Positions 38,817-47,986 of a stretch of DNA of 64,000 nucleotides are shown here, piece after piece. Location: assembly GCA_947385955.1 (NCBI GenBank), contig CANDNA010000002.1, forward strand, positions 169,693 through 233,692, given 5' to 3'. Position 1 is the first letter of the stretch. The number at the start of each line of letters is the position of its first letter. Below the pieces are notes generated by a model. It saw only the letters and a program-made list of their open reading frames with translations, was not told the DNA's origin and ran no database searches. Made by a program: the position numbers and the translations under genes. This DNA comes from an uncultured Clostridia bacterium (GTDB lineage Bacteria; Bacillota; Clostridia; Lachnospirales; Lachnospiraceae).

Positions 38817-39976
38817 TAAAAAATATGTCCGCCAATGGCAATGCCTGTCAGCCCCGGTATGGGAGTTCTGAAATAAACACAGTTTCCCACATTGCTCACA
38901 CCGCTCATAGCCTCGTCCGCCGCCTGGTAACAGGCCTGTGTGGCACGCCCTTCTGCCAGCGCCAGCGCCAGTCTGCCGCTTCCCACCGGCGAAAACTGCT
39001 TATTCTGATAGATCACTCCCACAACCGTATCCGGATACACTGAACTCAGCACCCGGTTGATTACCACCGCACCTACTGCAACCTTTCCTTCATAAGGCTC
39101 CGCCCCGGCTTCGCAGTATATCAACTGCGCCAGCAATTCCCGGTCTCCTTCTGCAAAAGTCACTTCCGAAATATCCCTTCTGGCCGATTTGGCCGCCAGT
39201 CTTGACATGGCCTGCTCTTCTGCCAACTGTTTCTGGAGAGCGGCAATATTGGCTTCCTGCTCTTTTACCTGCGCTTCATAAGTATGCGCCACCTGCTCGG
39301 CTTCTGAAATCTGATCCGCATACCCGGCAATATTGTCCGCAGTATTCTGTACCATTCCGGCTACTTTACTCTGTTCGGCCTTTGTCTCCTCCCGGAGCTC
39401 ATCCAGTTCCTCCTTCTGAGCCACCAGCTTTTCTTTGGTTTCTTTAATCTGTTTTCTGGTTTCCTTATATTCTTCCAGCATCCTGTGATCATAGGCGGAA
39501 ATCATTTCTATATACTGGCTTTTGTTCAAAAAATCCCCCAGTCCTTCCGAAGAAAACAGCATTTCAAGATAGATCGCATCGCTTCTTTCATAGATAAATT
39601 GAATGCGTTTTTTCATACATTCATACTGCCATTCCACTGTTTCCTCAGCTTCCTGCAGCGCTGCTTCCGTATTGGAGATTTCCTGTTCCTTATCCGCAAT
39701 ATTGCTTTCCAGTTCATCCAGATTCCGGCTGACCTCTTCCAGATTGTCATTTAATATGGAAAGCTGCCCCTGCAGGGAATTTCGCTCTCCCTGCATACCC
39801 TGTATGTTTTCCCTGGTCTGTTCCAGTGCAGATTCTGTCTGTTTCTTATCTTCCTTTGCCTTATCCAGCTTTTCCTGTGTAGTGGTCGCACGAACTGTTC
39901 CGGGCGCACTGGCAGCCAGAAATACCATACACAGTATGGCAGCAATCTGCCTGCTGGCACGTTTCACAGATTTCAT
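38813..39976 (-). CDS. Secreted coiled-coil cell wall hydrolase, SleB domain
   Basis: 387 residues from ATG 39976; GGGAGGTG sits 10 bp ahead, whereas a GTG 9 bp upstream is too close to it. A signal peptide (RQIAAILCMVFLAASAPGTVRA) is followed by a long PcsB-like coiled coil (about 35-255, Glu/Gln/Lys-rich). A C-terminal SleB/hydrolase-2 domain follows (about 262-387: LLAQLIYCEAGAEPYEGKVAV, INRVLSSVYPDTV). Such enzymes cut peptidoglycan during division or spore cortex lysis. The coiled coil resembles regulated amidase partners controlled by FtsEX, so a division role is also possible. Confidence 0.88.
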   Translation of the reverse strand: MKSVKRASRQIAAILCMVFLAASAPGTVRATTTQEKLDKAKEDKKQTESALEQTRENIQGMQGERNSLQGQLSILNDNLEEVSRNLDELESNIADKEQEISNTEAALQEAEETVEWQYECMKKRIQFIYERSDAIYLEMLFSSEGLGDFLNKSQYIEMISAYDHRMLEEYKETRKQIKETKEKLVAQKEELDELREETKAEQSKVAGMVQNTADNIAGYADQISEAEQVAHTYEAQVKEQEANIAALQKQLAEEQAMSRLAAKSARRDISEVTFAEGDRELLAQLIYCEAGAEPYEGKVAVGAVVINRVLSSVYPDTVVGVIYQNKQFSPVGSGRLALALAEGRATQACYQAADEAMSGVSNVGNCVYFRTPIPGLTGIAIGGHIFY

Positions 39977-40002
39977 ACGTTTCACACCTCCCGGTCTTTT
40001 TT

Positions 40003-40482
40003 CTACAGTTCCAGCTCTATCCTGCGTCCTTTTGACTGATACCGATAATACTCGACTCCTGCCGCATTCAGCATTTTTCTGGAAGCTATAATAGACCCTG
40101 TATTGGCATATTTGTCACATTCATAGATAATTGTCCGGATGCCTGCCTGAATAATTGCTTTGGCACATTCGTTACAGGGAAACAGGGATACATACAGCCT
40201 AGCCCCCGCCAGACTGCCTCCCCTGTAATTCAGAATAGCATTCAGCTCACTGTGAGTGACATAGGCATACTTGGTATCCAGCATATTGCCTTCCCGCTCC
40301 CAGGGAAATTCATCGTCCCCGCATCCTGTGGGAAATCCGTTATATCCTACAGAAAGTATTTTATTGTCCTCGCTTACGATACAGGCGCCCACCTGCGTAC
40401 TGGGATCTTTGGAACGCATTCCTGACAATTTGGCAATCCCCATAAAATATTCATCCCAGGAAATATAATCTTCTCTCTTCAT
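40003..40482 (-). CDS. comEB: dCMP/deoxycytidylate deaminase family (ComEB)
   Basis: Zinc-dependent deamination of dCMP to dUMP for thymidylate synthesis. 159 residues with the zinc ligands in THSELNAIL (HxE, about 85) and LFPCNECAKAI (PCxxC, about 113), and STQVGACIV in the substrate pocket region. It is last of a tsaC-rpiB-upp-comEB series; the gap to upp is 14 bp. Confidence 0.93.
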   Translation of the reverse strand: MKREDYISWDEYFMGIAKLSGMRSKDPSTQVGACIVSEDNKILSVGYNGFPTGCGDDEFPWEREGNMLDTKYAYVTHSELNAILNYRGGSLAGARLYVSLFPCNECAKAIIQAGIRTIIYECDKYANTGSIIASRKMLNAAGVEYYRYQSKGRRIELEL

Positions 40483-40496
40483 TTCGCCCGCTCCGA

Positions 40497-41126
40497 CTAC
40501 TTGGTACCGAAAATCCGGTCACCCGCATCTCCCAATCCCGGCACAATATAACCGTGATCGTTGAGTGTTTCATCCAGGGCGCCGATAAATACATTCACAT
40601 CCGGATGGTTTTTCTGCATCAGTGCAACCCCCTCCGGCGCCGCAATGATGCACATAAAATGAATTTTTTTACAGCCACGCTCTTTCAGCATCCGGATGGC
40701 TTCCACGGAAGAACCCCCGGTGGCAAGCATAGGATCTACTACAAACACTTCCCGCTCTGCACAGTCCGCAGGGAGTTTGCAGTAATACTCCACCGGCTTG
40801 AGTGTTTCCGGATCCCGGTACAGCCCGATATGTCCCACTTTTGCCGCCGGTATCAGATCCAGCATACCGTCTACCATTCCCAGACCGGCCCTCAGAATCG
40901 GCACAATGGCAATTTTTTTGCCCCGCAGTTCTTTTGCCGTGGCTTTGCAGAGAGGAGTCTCGATTTCCACATCCTCCACCGGCAGATCTCTTGTGGCCTC
41001 ATAGCAGATCAGCATGGCAATTTCACTGATCATCTGCCGGAAATCCTTGGTCCCGGTATCCTTTCTTCTGATATAGCCGATTTTATGCTGGATCAACGGA
41101 TGATCCATCACTACCACTTTCGCCAT
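40497..41126 (-). CDS. upp: Uracil phosphoribosyltransferase
   Basis: Salvages uracil to UMP with PRPP. From ATG 41126 (RBS AGGAGGAAGAAC) it is 209 residues, the exact usual length; a longer in-frame start upstream is not needed. Signatures present are [29 protein letters not shown] (in pieces), [18 protein letters not shown] (PRPP loop, about 128) and [17 protein letters not shown] at the C-terminus. Confidence 0.97.
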   Translation of the reverse strand: MAKVVVMDHPLIQHKIGYIRRKDTGTKDFRQMISEIAMLICYEATRDLPVEDVEIETPLCKATAKELRGKKIAIVPILRAGLGMVDGMLDLIPAAKVGHIGLYRDPETLKPVEYYCKLPADCAEREVFVVDPMLATGGSSVEAIRMLKERGCKKIHFMCIIAAPEGVALMQKNHPDVNVFIGALDETLNDHGYIVPGLGDAGDRIFGTK

Positions 41127-41173
41127 GTTCTTCCTCCTGTTTCTTTTCTCTGTTACAGGCCCATGCCCTACTG

Positions 41174-41605
41174 TCACTGTACTTCTATCAGATCAATTCT
41201 CCTCTGATGACGTTCTTCTCCGGAAAATTCTGTTTCCAAAAAGGTCTTTACGATCTCCAGCGCCAGATTACTGCCCACAATTCCCGCTCCCAGTGCCAGT
41301 ACATTCGCGTTGTTATGCAGCCTGGTCAGCTTTGCGGAAGTGGAATCAGCGCACAATGCACAGCGGATCCCCGGCACTTTGTTGGCCGTAATGGAAATAC
41401 CGATACCTGTCGTACAGATTACAATCCCTTTTTCACAGCTTCCGTCTGCCACTGCCTGCGCTGCTGCACGTCCAAACACAGGATAATCGCAGGACGTCTT
41501 ATTGTCACATCCGAAATCCCGGTACTCATACCCGGCTTCCTCCAGATATTTTTTAATTTCCTGTTTCAGATCATATCCGCCATGATCACTTCCCAATGCT
41601 ATCAT
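41174..41605 (-). CDS. rpiB: Ribose-5-phosphate isomerase B
   Basis: Interconverts ribose-5-phosphate and ribulose-5-phosphate. 143 residues: [20 protein letters not shown], active-site [21 protein letters not shown] (in pieces CTTGIGISI and [10 protein letters not shown]) and NVLALGAG. It overlaps tsaC by 4 bp (ATGA). Confidence 0.96.
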   Translation of the reverse strand: MIALGSDHGGYDLKQEIKKYLEEAGYEYRDFGCDNKTSCDYPVFGRAAAQAVADGSCEKGIVICTTGIGISITANKVPGIRCALCADSTSAKLTRLHNNANVLALGAGIVGSNLALEIVKTFLETEFSGEERHQRRIDLIEVQ

Positions 41606-42681
41606 TCACTTTCCCTCCTGTTTTCTCCTGTTTTTATAATATGATATCCGGCTGCCTTCAGCAGCCGGTTCATCACGGCCTGTCCGATGCCCTCACCGGA
41701 AAACGCTTCTGAATAAATACAGGTCACATGGTGCCTGTCAAAGCTCCTCAGCAGGGCATACAGATGCCTGGCTGCCTCTGCTTCATCTTCTCTCGTTCCG
41801 GCAGCTTCCACCCGGTCTGCCCGGTAAAAGTCTTTTGTCTCTCTGGAACAGAGTATACCCACTTTTTCGCCTGCCCTCATCTTTTCGTCCGCAAGTCGTT
41901 GGATGGTTTTCGTTACCTCCTGTTCCTTTCCCGCCACAACCGTCATTTCTCCGGCCGGAGCATAGTGCCTGTATTTCATACCCGGCGCTTTTGGCGCACG
42001 TCCTTCTTCCATTCCCATTAACGAACGCTCCTCCCCAACCGGCCTCCCCAGTACCTTTTCCAACATATCCCTGGTAATAAAGCCAGGCCTTAAGATAACC
42101 GGGGCCTTTTCTGTCAGATCCACGATTGTCGATTCCAGCCCGATGCACGCAGCGCCGCCGTCCAGTACCATCTCTATCCTGCCTGATAAATCTTCTGCCA
42201 CATGCTCAGCCAGTGTAGGACTGGGTTTCCCCGAAAGATTGGCACTGGGTGCCGCCACATATCCACCGGCTGCATCAATCAATGCCAATGCAATCGGATT
42301 GTCCGGCATCCGTACCGCCACAGTGGAAAGCCCTCCTGTGGTTTCTGCCGGCACCACATCCGCTTTCTCCAGAATCATAGTCAGAGGCCCCGGCCAAAAA
42401 GCCCTGGCCAGCTTCCGTGCTTCCTCCGGGATCTTCCGGGTAATTTTTCCGATGTCTTCCCACCGGCATATATGTACAATCAAAGGATTATCCGATGGCC
42501 TCCCTTTTGCTGCATAAATTTTCCTTGAGGACTCTCTCTGCAAAGCATCTCCGCCAAGACCGTATACCGTTTCTGTAGGAAATGCTACCAATCCGCCGGT
42601 TTTCAGGATATTTCCTGCCTCCGCCAGCACTTTCCTGTCCAAATATTTTTCATTCACTGTCTCTATTCTGGTCTTTATCAT
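41602..42681 (-). CDS. tsaC: L-threonylcarbamoyladenylate synthase (Sua5/YwlC type)
   Basis: Makes threonylcarbamoyl-AMP for t6A37 modification of ANN-decoding tRNAs. 359 residues: YrdC domain (about 10-205; TGGLVAFPTETVYGLGGDA, YAAKGRPSDNPLIVHI, SANLSGKPSPT) and a C-terminal Sua5 domain (about 235-355), as in the long Bacillus form. It is first of the tsaC-rpiB-upp-comEB transcript. Confidence 0.95.
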   Translation of the reverse strand: MIKTRIETVNEKYLDRKVLAEAGNILKTGGLVAFPTETVYGLGGDALQRESSRKIYAAKGRPSDNPLIVHICRWEDIGKITRKIPEEARKLARAFWPGPLTMILEKADVVPAETTGGLSTVAVRMPDNPIALALIDAAGGYVAAPSANLSGKPSPTLAEHVAEDLSGRIEMVLDGGAACIGLESTIVDLTEKAPVILRPGFITRDMLEKVLGRPVGEERSLMGMEEGRAPKAPGMKYRHYAPAGEMTVVAGKEQEVTKTIQRLADEKMRAGEKVGILCSRETKDFYRADRVEAAGTREDEAEAARHLYALLRSFDRHHVTCIYSEAFSGEGIGQAVMNRLLKAAGYHIIKTGENRRESE

Positions 42682-42702
42682 AAATGCCTACCTCAATGGT
42701 TT

Positions 42703-42711
42703 AGTATACCA
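42703..42711 (-). promoter_or_regulatory. Extended -10 promoter of tsaC-rpiB-upp-comEB
   Basis: Minus strand TGG followed by TATACT (42703-42708), about 20 bp ahead of the tsaC start; a poor -35. Confidence 0.45.
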
Positions 42712-42753
42712 CAATCTTATCCTGCGGAAAAGAGATTTTTCCGGCCATCTTCC

Positions 42754-43878
42754 CTACTCAGCCAGCAGCTTCACCTCATATCCTTCCCAGGGCATGGGCA
42801 CCTCCAGCCTTCCTGTCATTTCCTCCAAAACAGATTCCGGAATCCTGCGCGCCCTGATCTGATTCCTGCGAAGCAGTTCCACATAAGGTGCTTCCAGATA
42901 TATAATATGCACTCTGGCGCCGTACCCGGCAAACAGCGAAATCAGCCTTGCCCTGGTTTCCCGGAGCAGATTGGTAGCGTTCCAGATAAACGGCTGTCTG
43001 TTCCGCAGATAGTTCCGTGCCTGCTCTATAGCCATATGCACCACCTGCCCTGACTTTCTGACCGGCGGGATTCCCATTTTCTCCCGTATCTCATCCAGAG
43101 AAACCACCGGCAGATCCCCGCCATGTTTTTCAATCCAGCTGTCTTTTCCGGCCAGAGGCAGCCCGGCCATCAAAAACACATCAAATTCTGTTTCATTATA
43201 TAATGCCGCGCCTCTCCACAAATCATCCTTATGAAAATACTGAAATCTGGTATAATCATCTGTAAATGTCCAGGGGGATTCCCAGATACCCAGTTCCTTT
43301 GCATACTCTCCAAACAGTTCCACGGACGCTCTGAGCTGTTCTTCATTTTCTCCGCTGCGTCCCCTGACATCTGCTGCAGAAAGCAGATACAAAAGCCTCA
43401 TCGGAATCCGTTCCGCCGCTTTCATCAGTTCAAATTCCGGTCTTTCCCTTGTCCAGAACCATACCGGCAAACCGTGATATCGAATCAGTCCCGCCACAGT
43501 CTCCCGCTGGGAAAAAGTCAGCCCAAACCGCTCCTGCTCCCGGTAAGCCATCCTGCGGAATCCCTTTTCCCCGATCAGGGTATGCCTGGGAGACACCCAG
43601 TTTCCTTCCTCCAGCCTTGTACAGGAAATCTTTCCTCTGTCATGAAAGACTGCTGCCAGAAACAAAAGCTCCTGTTTTTCCTGCTCAAGCCCCTGCCAGC
43701 CCGATAACTCCTGCAATTTTTCACATACCATCTCCGTATGCCGGTATACATCGCCTTCTGCATGATAAACCGGATTCTGGGGGATGTCTTTCAGATCGGA
43801 AATCTCCGGGTATCCCTTTGCCAATGCGTTCAGAGAAAATCCACTGTTCCGGATTTCCGAAAGGATTTTCCTGCCCAT
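42754..43878 (-). CDS. HD-Pnk-like RNA end-healing enzyme (HD phosphoesterase + polynucleotide kinase)
   Basis: 374 residues, two domains. The N-terminal HD domain (about 30-205) has VYRHTEMVCEKL, FLAAVFHDRGKISCT (the HD motif) and RHTLIGEKGF, and would remove 2',3'-cyclic phosphate or 3'-phosphate. The C-terminal P-loop kinase (about 230-374) has Walker A MAGLPLAGKDSWI, the acceptor-binding SLDEIREKMG (Asp and Arg as in T4 Pnkp) and a lid with RARRIPESVLEEM; it would phosphorylate 5'-OH ends. This domain order is that of Runella HD-Pnk (established family). The start is directly after the ligase stop (TGAATG), with the RBS inside the ligase gene, so both proteins are made together. Confidence 0.85.
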   Translation of the reverse strand: MGRKILSEIRNSGFSLNALAKGYPEISDLKDIPQNPVYHAEGDVYRHTEMVCEKLQELSGWQGLEQEKQELLFLAAVFHDRGKISCTRLEEGNWVSPRHTLIGEKGFRRMAYREQERFGLTFSQRETVAGLIRYHGLPVWFWTRERPEFELMKAAERIPMRLLYLLSAADVRGRSGENEEQLRASVELFGEYAKELGIWESPWTFTDDYTRFQYFHKDDLWRGAALYNETEFDVFLMAGLPLAGKDSWIEKHGGDLPVVSLDEIREKMGIPPVRKSGQVVHMAIEQARNYLRNRQPFIWNATNLLRETRARLISLFAGYGARVHIIYLEAPYVELLRRNQIRARRIPESVLEEMTGRLEVPMPWEGYEVKLLAE

Positions 43879-44721
43879 TCACCTCTCCCCTTTCCTATAT
43901 TCCCAGTCGCTCCCTTGTCCCTCATCTTCCCCGGTATCAAACAGATCCACGCCCTCCGCCAGCCTGTTTACAATCATCGGACGATTGACCCAGTGACTTT
44001 CCGAATCAAGAATTGTATTCAAAAAAGATCCCCTTACAAACTTCAACCGGTCTGTCACATAATCTCCTGACTCCACTTTGATATAAATCCCTTCCATGAA
44101 CCCTGTCAGATCGGTCTGACGGATAGCTGTTTCTGCATTGACACCGCCCTTTTTGCACTGATGCAGAAAGGAAGCCTCCGATTCCCCGGAAATGAAAAGG
44201 CTGGGTCCAATCCACTTCGTAATTTCTTCCGGATGTGTAAAATACCCCTCAGCCAATACCCGGACAGAATGGATAAACGGAGCTTTTTTCAAAAAGTCTC
44301 TGCGTTTTCCGGTAGAAAAAAATTTTCCCTCTTCTTTGTCAAACAAATCAAATTCCATAAAATAATGGGGCAGCCTGTCATAAAATACCGTATGCTTGGC
44401 ATAAAGCCATTCTCCATACATAATGTAGCGGCTTCCCAGCAGCCTATAAAGAGAGTCTCTGAAACTGCCTGCCCATAATTTCAGCAGATCAAACTGCCGC
44501 TCCCCGTATCCCCCGTTTAAAAAATGGCCCCGGCTCTGCAAAAGCAGAGTTCCGTCTGTTCCAAAGCTGATTCCACAGTTGGCGCCATCCACTTTTTCCT
44601 CCAAAACCAGATATTTTCCAGGCAGTTCGGAAAATGCCACACATTTCAGGTTTTCATCCCCTGTCTGCTCTCTGGAACCCTCCAGATGCCGTGTTCTCGG
44701 ATATTTAAAAATCTGTTCCAT
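43879..44721 (-). CDS. ATP-dependent RNA ligase family protein
   Basis: 280 residues from ATG 44721, which lies 7 bp after AGGAGG (44729-44734); ATG 44724 is the alternative. An in-frame extension upstream exists but has no conserved content and contains a terminator-like hairpin. Nucleotidyltransferase motifs: motif I LEEKVDGANCGISF (Lys that becomes adenylated), motif III YGEWLYAKHTVFYDRLPHYF with EFDLFDK, motif IV FMEGIYIKVE and motif V DRLKFVRGSF. KYPRTRHLEGSR at the N-terminus is typical of this RNA ligase family. It would seal 3'-OH/5'-phosphate ends produced by the co-encoded HD-Pnk-like protein. Confidence 0.88.
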   Translation of the reverse strand: MEQIFKYPRTRHLEGSREQTGDENLKCVAFSELPGKYLVLEEKVDGANCGISFGTDGTLLLQSRGHFLNGGYGERQFDLLKLWAGSFRDSLYRLLGSRYIMYGEWLYAKHTVFYDRLPHYFMEFDLFDKEEGKFFSTGKRRDFLKKAPFIHSVRVLAEGYFTHPEEITKWIGPSLFISGESEASFLHQCKKGGVNAETAIRQTDLTGFMEGIYIKVESGDYVTDRLKFVRGSFLNTILDSESHWVNRPMIVNRLAEGVDLFDTGEDEGQGSDWEYRKGER

Positions 44722-44778
44722 CATCGTTCCTCCTGTCATACTTTCATGTTCCGGCGCTGCAGTGCAATCTCTGCACAT

Positions 44779-44810
44779 AAAAAAACGCCGTGAAGGAATA
44801 TCTTTCACAG
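44779..44810 (-). terminator. Terminator-like hairpin in the RNA-repair operon leader
   Basis: Minus strand hairpin CTGTGAAAG / CTTCACGG followed by GTTTTTTTA, about 60 bp upstream of the RNA ligase start. No gene ends just before it on this strand, so it may be an attenuator. In the remainder of the gap (44811-45213) I see a weak -10 (TATAAG near 44894) and no gene. Confidence 0.5.
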
Positions 44811-45213
44811 CATACATAAAGCGTACCACTTTTACCGACAACACACTGCCGTAAAACTGGCATATTTTTTCGCAAAAACCCCATGCTGTCCATCTTATAT
44901 TCCAACATAACAAGCATCAAAAACATCAGCCGCTTTTATTTGGATAACCGTGACTGTCTGCTTCTTTCTTTGTTTGTCAGAATATGGATTACATGGGGTC
45001 CTCCTGTCTCAACTCATACATTGCTTACCTGTTTACTATAGCATCGGACCAACGCTCTGTCAAACGCATCTTTGGTTTCTGTTGCATCCGGAAACAGGAG
45101 GTGCAAAATGATAACATGTCTCAGCTTCCTGCACCCAAACGGCATTGTACATAAAATAAGATAAAAACACTGTTTTTGTCGAACACAAAGCATGTATAAA
45201 AGGGAAGAACAAA

Positions 45214-45441
45214 ATGGAGCATCATCACAATAACTTATGTTGCAATTGCTGCTGGCAGGGCCCGCAAGGGCCTGCCGGACCTCCTGGACCCGGTGTACAG
45301 CCGGCATATTTTAACGCTGTCATGCAAGGCGGATTCCAGGATATTTCCCCGGAGGAAAATGTTAGGTTTCTGATAGCATTTCAATCCGGAGATTTCTCAT
45401 TTACTCCAAACACAACAGCAGTTTCTACTTCTGGCTGTTAA
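45214..45441 (+). CDS. Truncated collagen-like protein
   Basis: 75 residues: a His/Cys-rich start (MEHHHNNLCCNCCWQ), four Gly-X-Y triplets (GPQGPAGPPGPG) and the beginning of a C-terminal beta domain (NAVMQGGFQDISPEENVRFLIAF) that stops after NTTAVSTSGC. Spore-surface collagen-like proteins are normally longer, so the gene looks cut. Its 3' end runs 17 bp into the cwlD coding region on the other strand, which suggests a deletion joined it there. RBS GGGAAG. Confidence 0.55.
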   Translation: MEHHHNNLCCNCCWQGPQGPAGPPGPGVQPAYFNAVMQGGFQDISPEENVRFLIAFQSGDFSFTPNTTAVSTSGC

Positions 45442-46153
45442 GATACTGTATGGTTCCCATAAAAACTGCCCAGGCTACCTCGTCCTGATATTCCGATGTA
45501 CAGAGTTTTTCCGCTTCACTGCTATTGGACAAAAAGCCGCATTCCACTATAATAATCGGCGAGGTGGTTTTTTTCAGCAGGTAATAACTGGCATTTGCTT
45601 TCGCTTCCCGCTTATTCTCCGGATCCACCCTGTTTTTCAGACTTTTCTGCATCACTTCAGCCGCTATACGGCTGTCGGTACTGTCCCGATAGTAAAATAC
45701 CTGCGCCCCTTTTACATATTCTTCCGGATAACTGTTCTGATGAATGCTGACGGTAATGACCGGGGCTGCCTCTTCAATCATGGCAATCCGTCTTTTCATA
45801 TCCTGCACTTTTTTATTCTGGGCTCCGGAATCATACAGCCCTTCCCCGTCTGTCCTGGTCATCACAACCCGAATCCCTTCCATTTCCAGATATGCTGCAA
45901 CCTTTTGGGCAATCTGCAGATTAATATCCTTTTCCAGAGCACCATTGATGCCAACCTTACCCGGATCATCCCCTCCATGTCCGGCGTCTATTACAACACA
46001 TCTGTCCGTTTCCACATGCCTGCCTGCCACAAATGCCGCCGTTCCTTTTGCCGCCACAATTCCGGCCATTGCCAGCATGGCAAACATCGCCGCATACACT
46101 GCTGCCGCCTCCAGATGTCTGATTTTGCCCTTCCAACTTTTCATTGTTTTCAT
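45425..46153 (-). CDS. cwlD: N-acetylmuramoyl-L-alanine amidase CwlD
   Basis: Zinc amidase (Amidase_3) that starts muramic-lactam formation in spore cortex. 242 residues: membrane anchor (about 15-38), then VVIDAGHGGDDPGKVG (zinc His and following Glu, about 54), ALEKDINLQIAQKV (second ligand Glu), SIHQNSYP (third His) and IIVECGFLSNSSEAEKL (catalytic Glu). Its length and anchor match CwlD. The GH18 gene lies upstream in the same direction. Confidence 0.92.
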   Translation of the reverse strand: MKTMKSWKGKIRHLEAAAVYAAMFAMLAMAGIVAAKGTAAFVAGRHVETDRCVVIDAGHGGDDPGKVGINGALEKDINLQIAQKVAAYLEMEGIRVVMTRTDGEGLYDSGAQNKKVQDMKRRIAMIEEAAPVITVSIHQNSYPEEYVKGAQVFYYRDSTDSRIAAEVMQKSLKNRVDPENKREAKANASYYLLKKTTSPIIIVECGFLSNSSEAEKLCTSEYQDEVAWAVFMGTIQYLNSQK

Positions 46154-46214
46154 CCAGTATCTTTTTTTACTATCCTATGAAAAGCACTGCAAAAAAAGAA
46201 TCCTGCTTTCACAA

Positions 46215-47900
46215 CTATCCATGCAAATATAAATCAATCACATTCCAGATCGACGGCCGTTCAAGCCCCAATTTCCATGCACCCACACCGGCTATCTGAT
46301 AGCTGGCCATCACATTCAGTTTTGCCTCGATGGACTGTTCATCCTCCAGCCACACCTGATAGAACATGCCGTCTTTTTCAAATTCCGCATAGTTCTGACA
46401 GGTACTGGCATCCCATACCGGAGACACTCCCTGCTCCGCAAGAAACTGATCTGCTGAATCCATGCCCACGGCATCACTCGTCACATCACCGCCTCCGGAT
46501 TTCCATACTCTCGTATAAAAGGGCACCGCATTGATAATTTTTTCTGCCGGTACCTCTTCCAGCGTCTTTTGAATACCCTTCTCCACAAAACCAATGGAGG
46601 CCACGCTTCCCGCTTCTTTGCTCCCCGACCAGTGTTCATCATAACCCATTATGATCACATAGTCTGCCACTCTGCCCTGCTCTGCCCTTCCATAATGTCC
46701 TGTATTGCCAACAGGAACATAATTGTCCACGGAAAGCACAATGCCATTGGCCCGGCAGGGAATGGACAATTCCCTGATAAACTGTACGAAATGTTCTCCT
46801 GTCTCTTCACTCAACTGTTCAAAATCGACGTTAATGCCATCCATACCGCATGCGGCCGCTGCCTGTATCAGCCCGTCAATCAGATGAGCACGTTTGGAAG
46901 TGGAAGATAACACCTGATAAGAATCCACCTCATCGCTGAAATTATCGACCAGCCCCCATACTTCCAGGCCCATCTGATGCGCCTGCGCCACATAATCTGT
47001 GGAAGCAATGCTGGTAAAGTTACCCTCATTATCGCTGAGAGAAAACCAGGTGGGAGAAATGGTATTCAGTCCCTCCACTCCTGCCAGAGCATCCGATAAG
47101 TATGTGTTGGCTATCTGTGAAGTCACCTGATGCCATGCCATACATACCTTATCATCCCGGGATATGCTGGTATACACAGGCTCTTCATAATCAGTCACAG
47201 CCGCCATCGTTTCTGTATGGGAACCACCCAGCCGTTTCTTTTCCACATAGCCGATCATCCCCTCAGATTTCACTCTCACCCAGGTATCCATTTCTTCCAG
47301 TACCACCACCTGGGTACCCTGTGTGACTTCTTTCAGGATCTCACTTTTGATACCTCCCTGATAACGGATCTGAGTGTCTTTTTTAATCTCAGCCAGAGTC
47401 TGCTCTCCCCACCGGGTATACACCTGCATCCTGCCCGGATCCGTAAATGTTTCATAGGAAAAGTTGGTGAATTTCTTAACGTAATCTGCGGCAATATATA
47501 ATGTATCGCCCTCATACCGGGCCAGAATATATCCCGCATCCTGCCCGGATCCGTCCTGAATAAACTCTGTACCGCCAATATTCACCCGTATGATGTCGTC
47601 CGGGGTAGTATAAAGCAGCAGATTTTCTCCCCGGTCCTCATAAAAGCGCTCATTCATATACTGATGCACAGTATCAAGTGAAAAATAATAGACACCGTCC
47701 AGCAAAAGAGCTTTATCTGCCAACAGTTCATCCTGCAGCACGATTGCCACTTCCTCATCACTCTGCAGGTCAAAGTACTCCTCCAGATCCGCCTTTTCTT
47801 TGGAATAACTGTATTTATCTATCAGCTTCATCCCCAGGCTGACCGTTAAAACCAATAATATAAGGACGATTGCAACGAATGCCGGAATTAATTTTTTCAT
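46215..47900 (-). CDS. Glycoside hydrolase family 18 protein with SH3 domain
   Basis: 561 residues. Membrane anchor (about 5-24), an N-terminal copper-amine-oxidase-like or stalk region (about 30-170), a bacterial SH3 domain (about 180-225, KEVTQGTQVVVLEEMDTWVRV) and a GH18 TIM barrel (about 245-560). The active site is DGINVDFEQL with the catalytic Glu present; VIIMGYDEHW is the later conserved strand. It resembles spore germination YaaH/YdhD-type N-acetylglucosaminidases; a role in cortex or cell wall processing is likely. It is 61 bp upstream of cwlD in the same orientation. Confidence 0.9.
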   Translation of the reverse strand: MKKLIPAFVAIVLILLVLTVSLGMKLIDKYSYSKEKADLEEYFDLQSDEEVAIVLQDELLADKALLLDGVYYFSLDTVHQYMNERFYEDRGENLLLYTTPDDIIRVNIGGTEFIQDGSGQDAGYILARYEGDTLYIAADYVKKFTNFSYETFTDPGRMQVYTRWGEQTLAEIKKDTQIRYQGGIKSEILKEVTQGTQVVVLEEMDTWVRVKSEGMIGYVEKKRLGGSHTETMAAVTDYEEPVYTSISRDDKVCMAWHQVTSQIANTYLSDALAGVEGLNTISPTWFSLSDNEGNFTSIASTDYVAQAHQMGLEVWGLVDNFSDEVDSYQVLSSTSKRAHLIDGLIQAAAACGMDGINVDFEQLSEETGEHFVQFIRELSIPCRANGIVLSVDNYVPVGNTGHYGRAEQGRVADYVIIMGYDEHWSGSKEAGSVASIGFVEKGIQKTLEEVPAEKIINAVPFYTRVWKSGGGDVTSDAVGMDSADQFLAEQGVSPVWDASTCQNYAEFEKDGMFYQVWLEDEQSIEAKLNVMASYQIAGVGAWKLGLERPSIWNVIDLYLHG

Positions 47901-47986
47901 CCTGCCCTCTCCTTTCCAACCGTCCTCATTATAACAGACTATTCCAATACCGTCATTACCAATTTTGACGTTTTTTGTTTTTTTCT

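Noticed and set aside
45014..45307. 97-residue minus-strand ORF
   Set aside because: No RBS, overlaps the collagen-like gene antisense and has no coding character.
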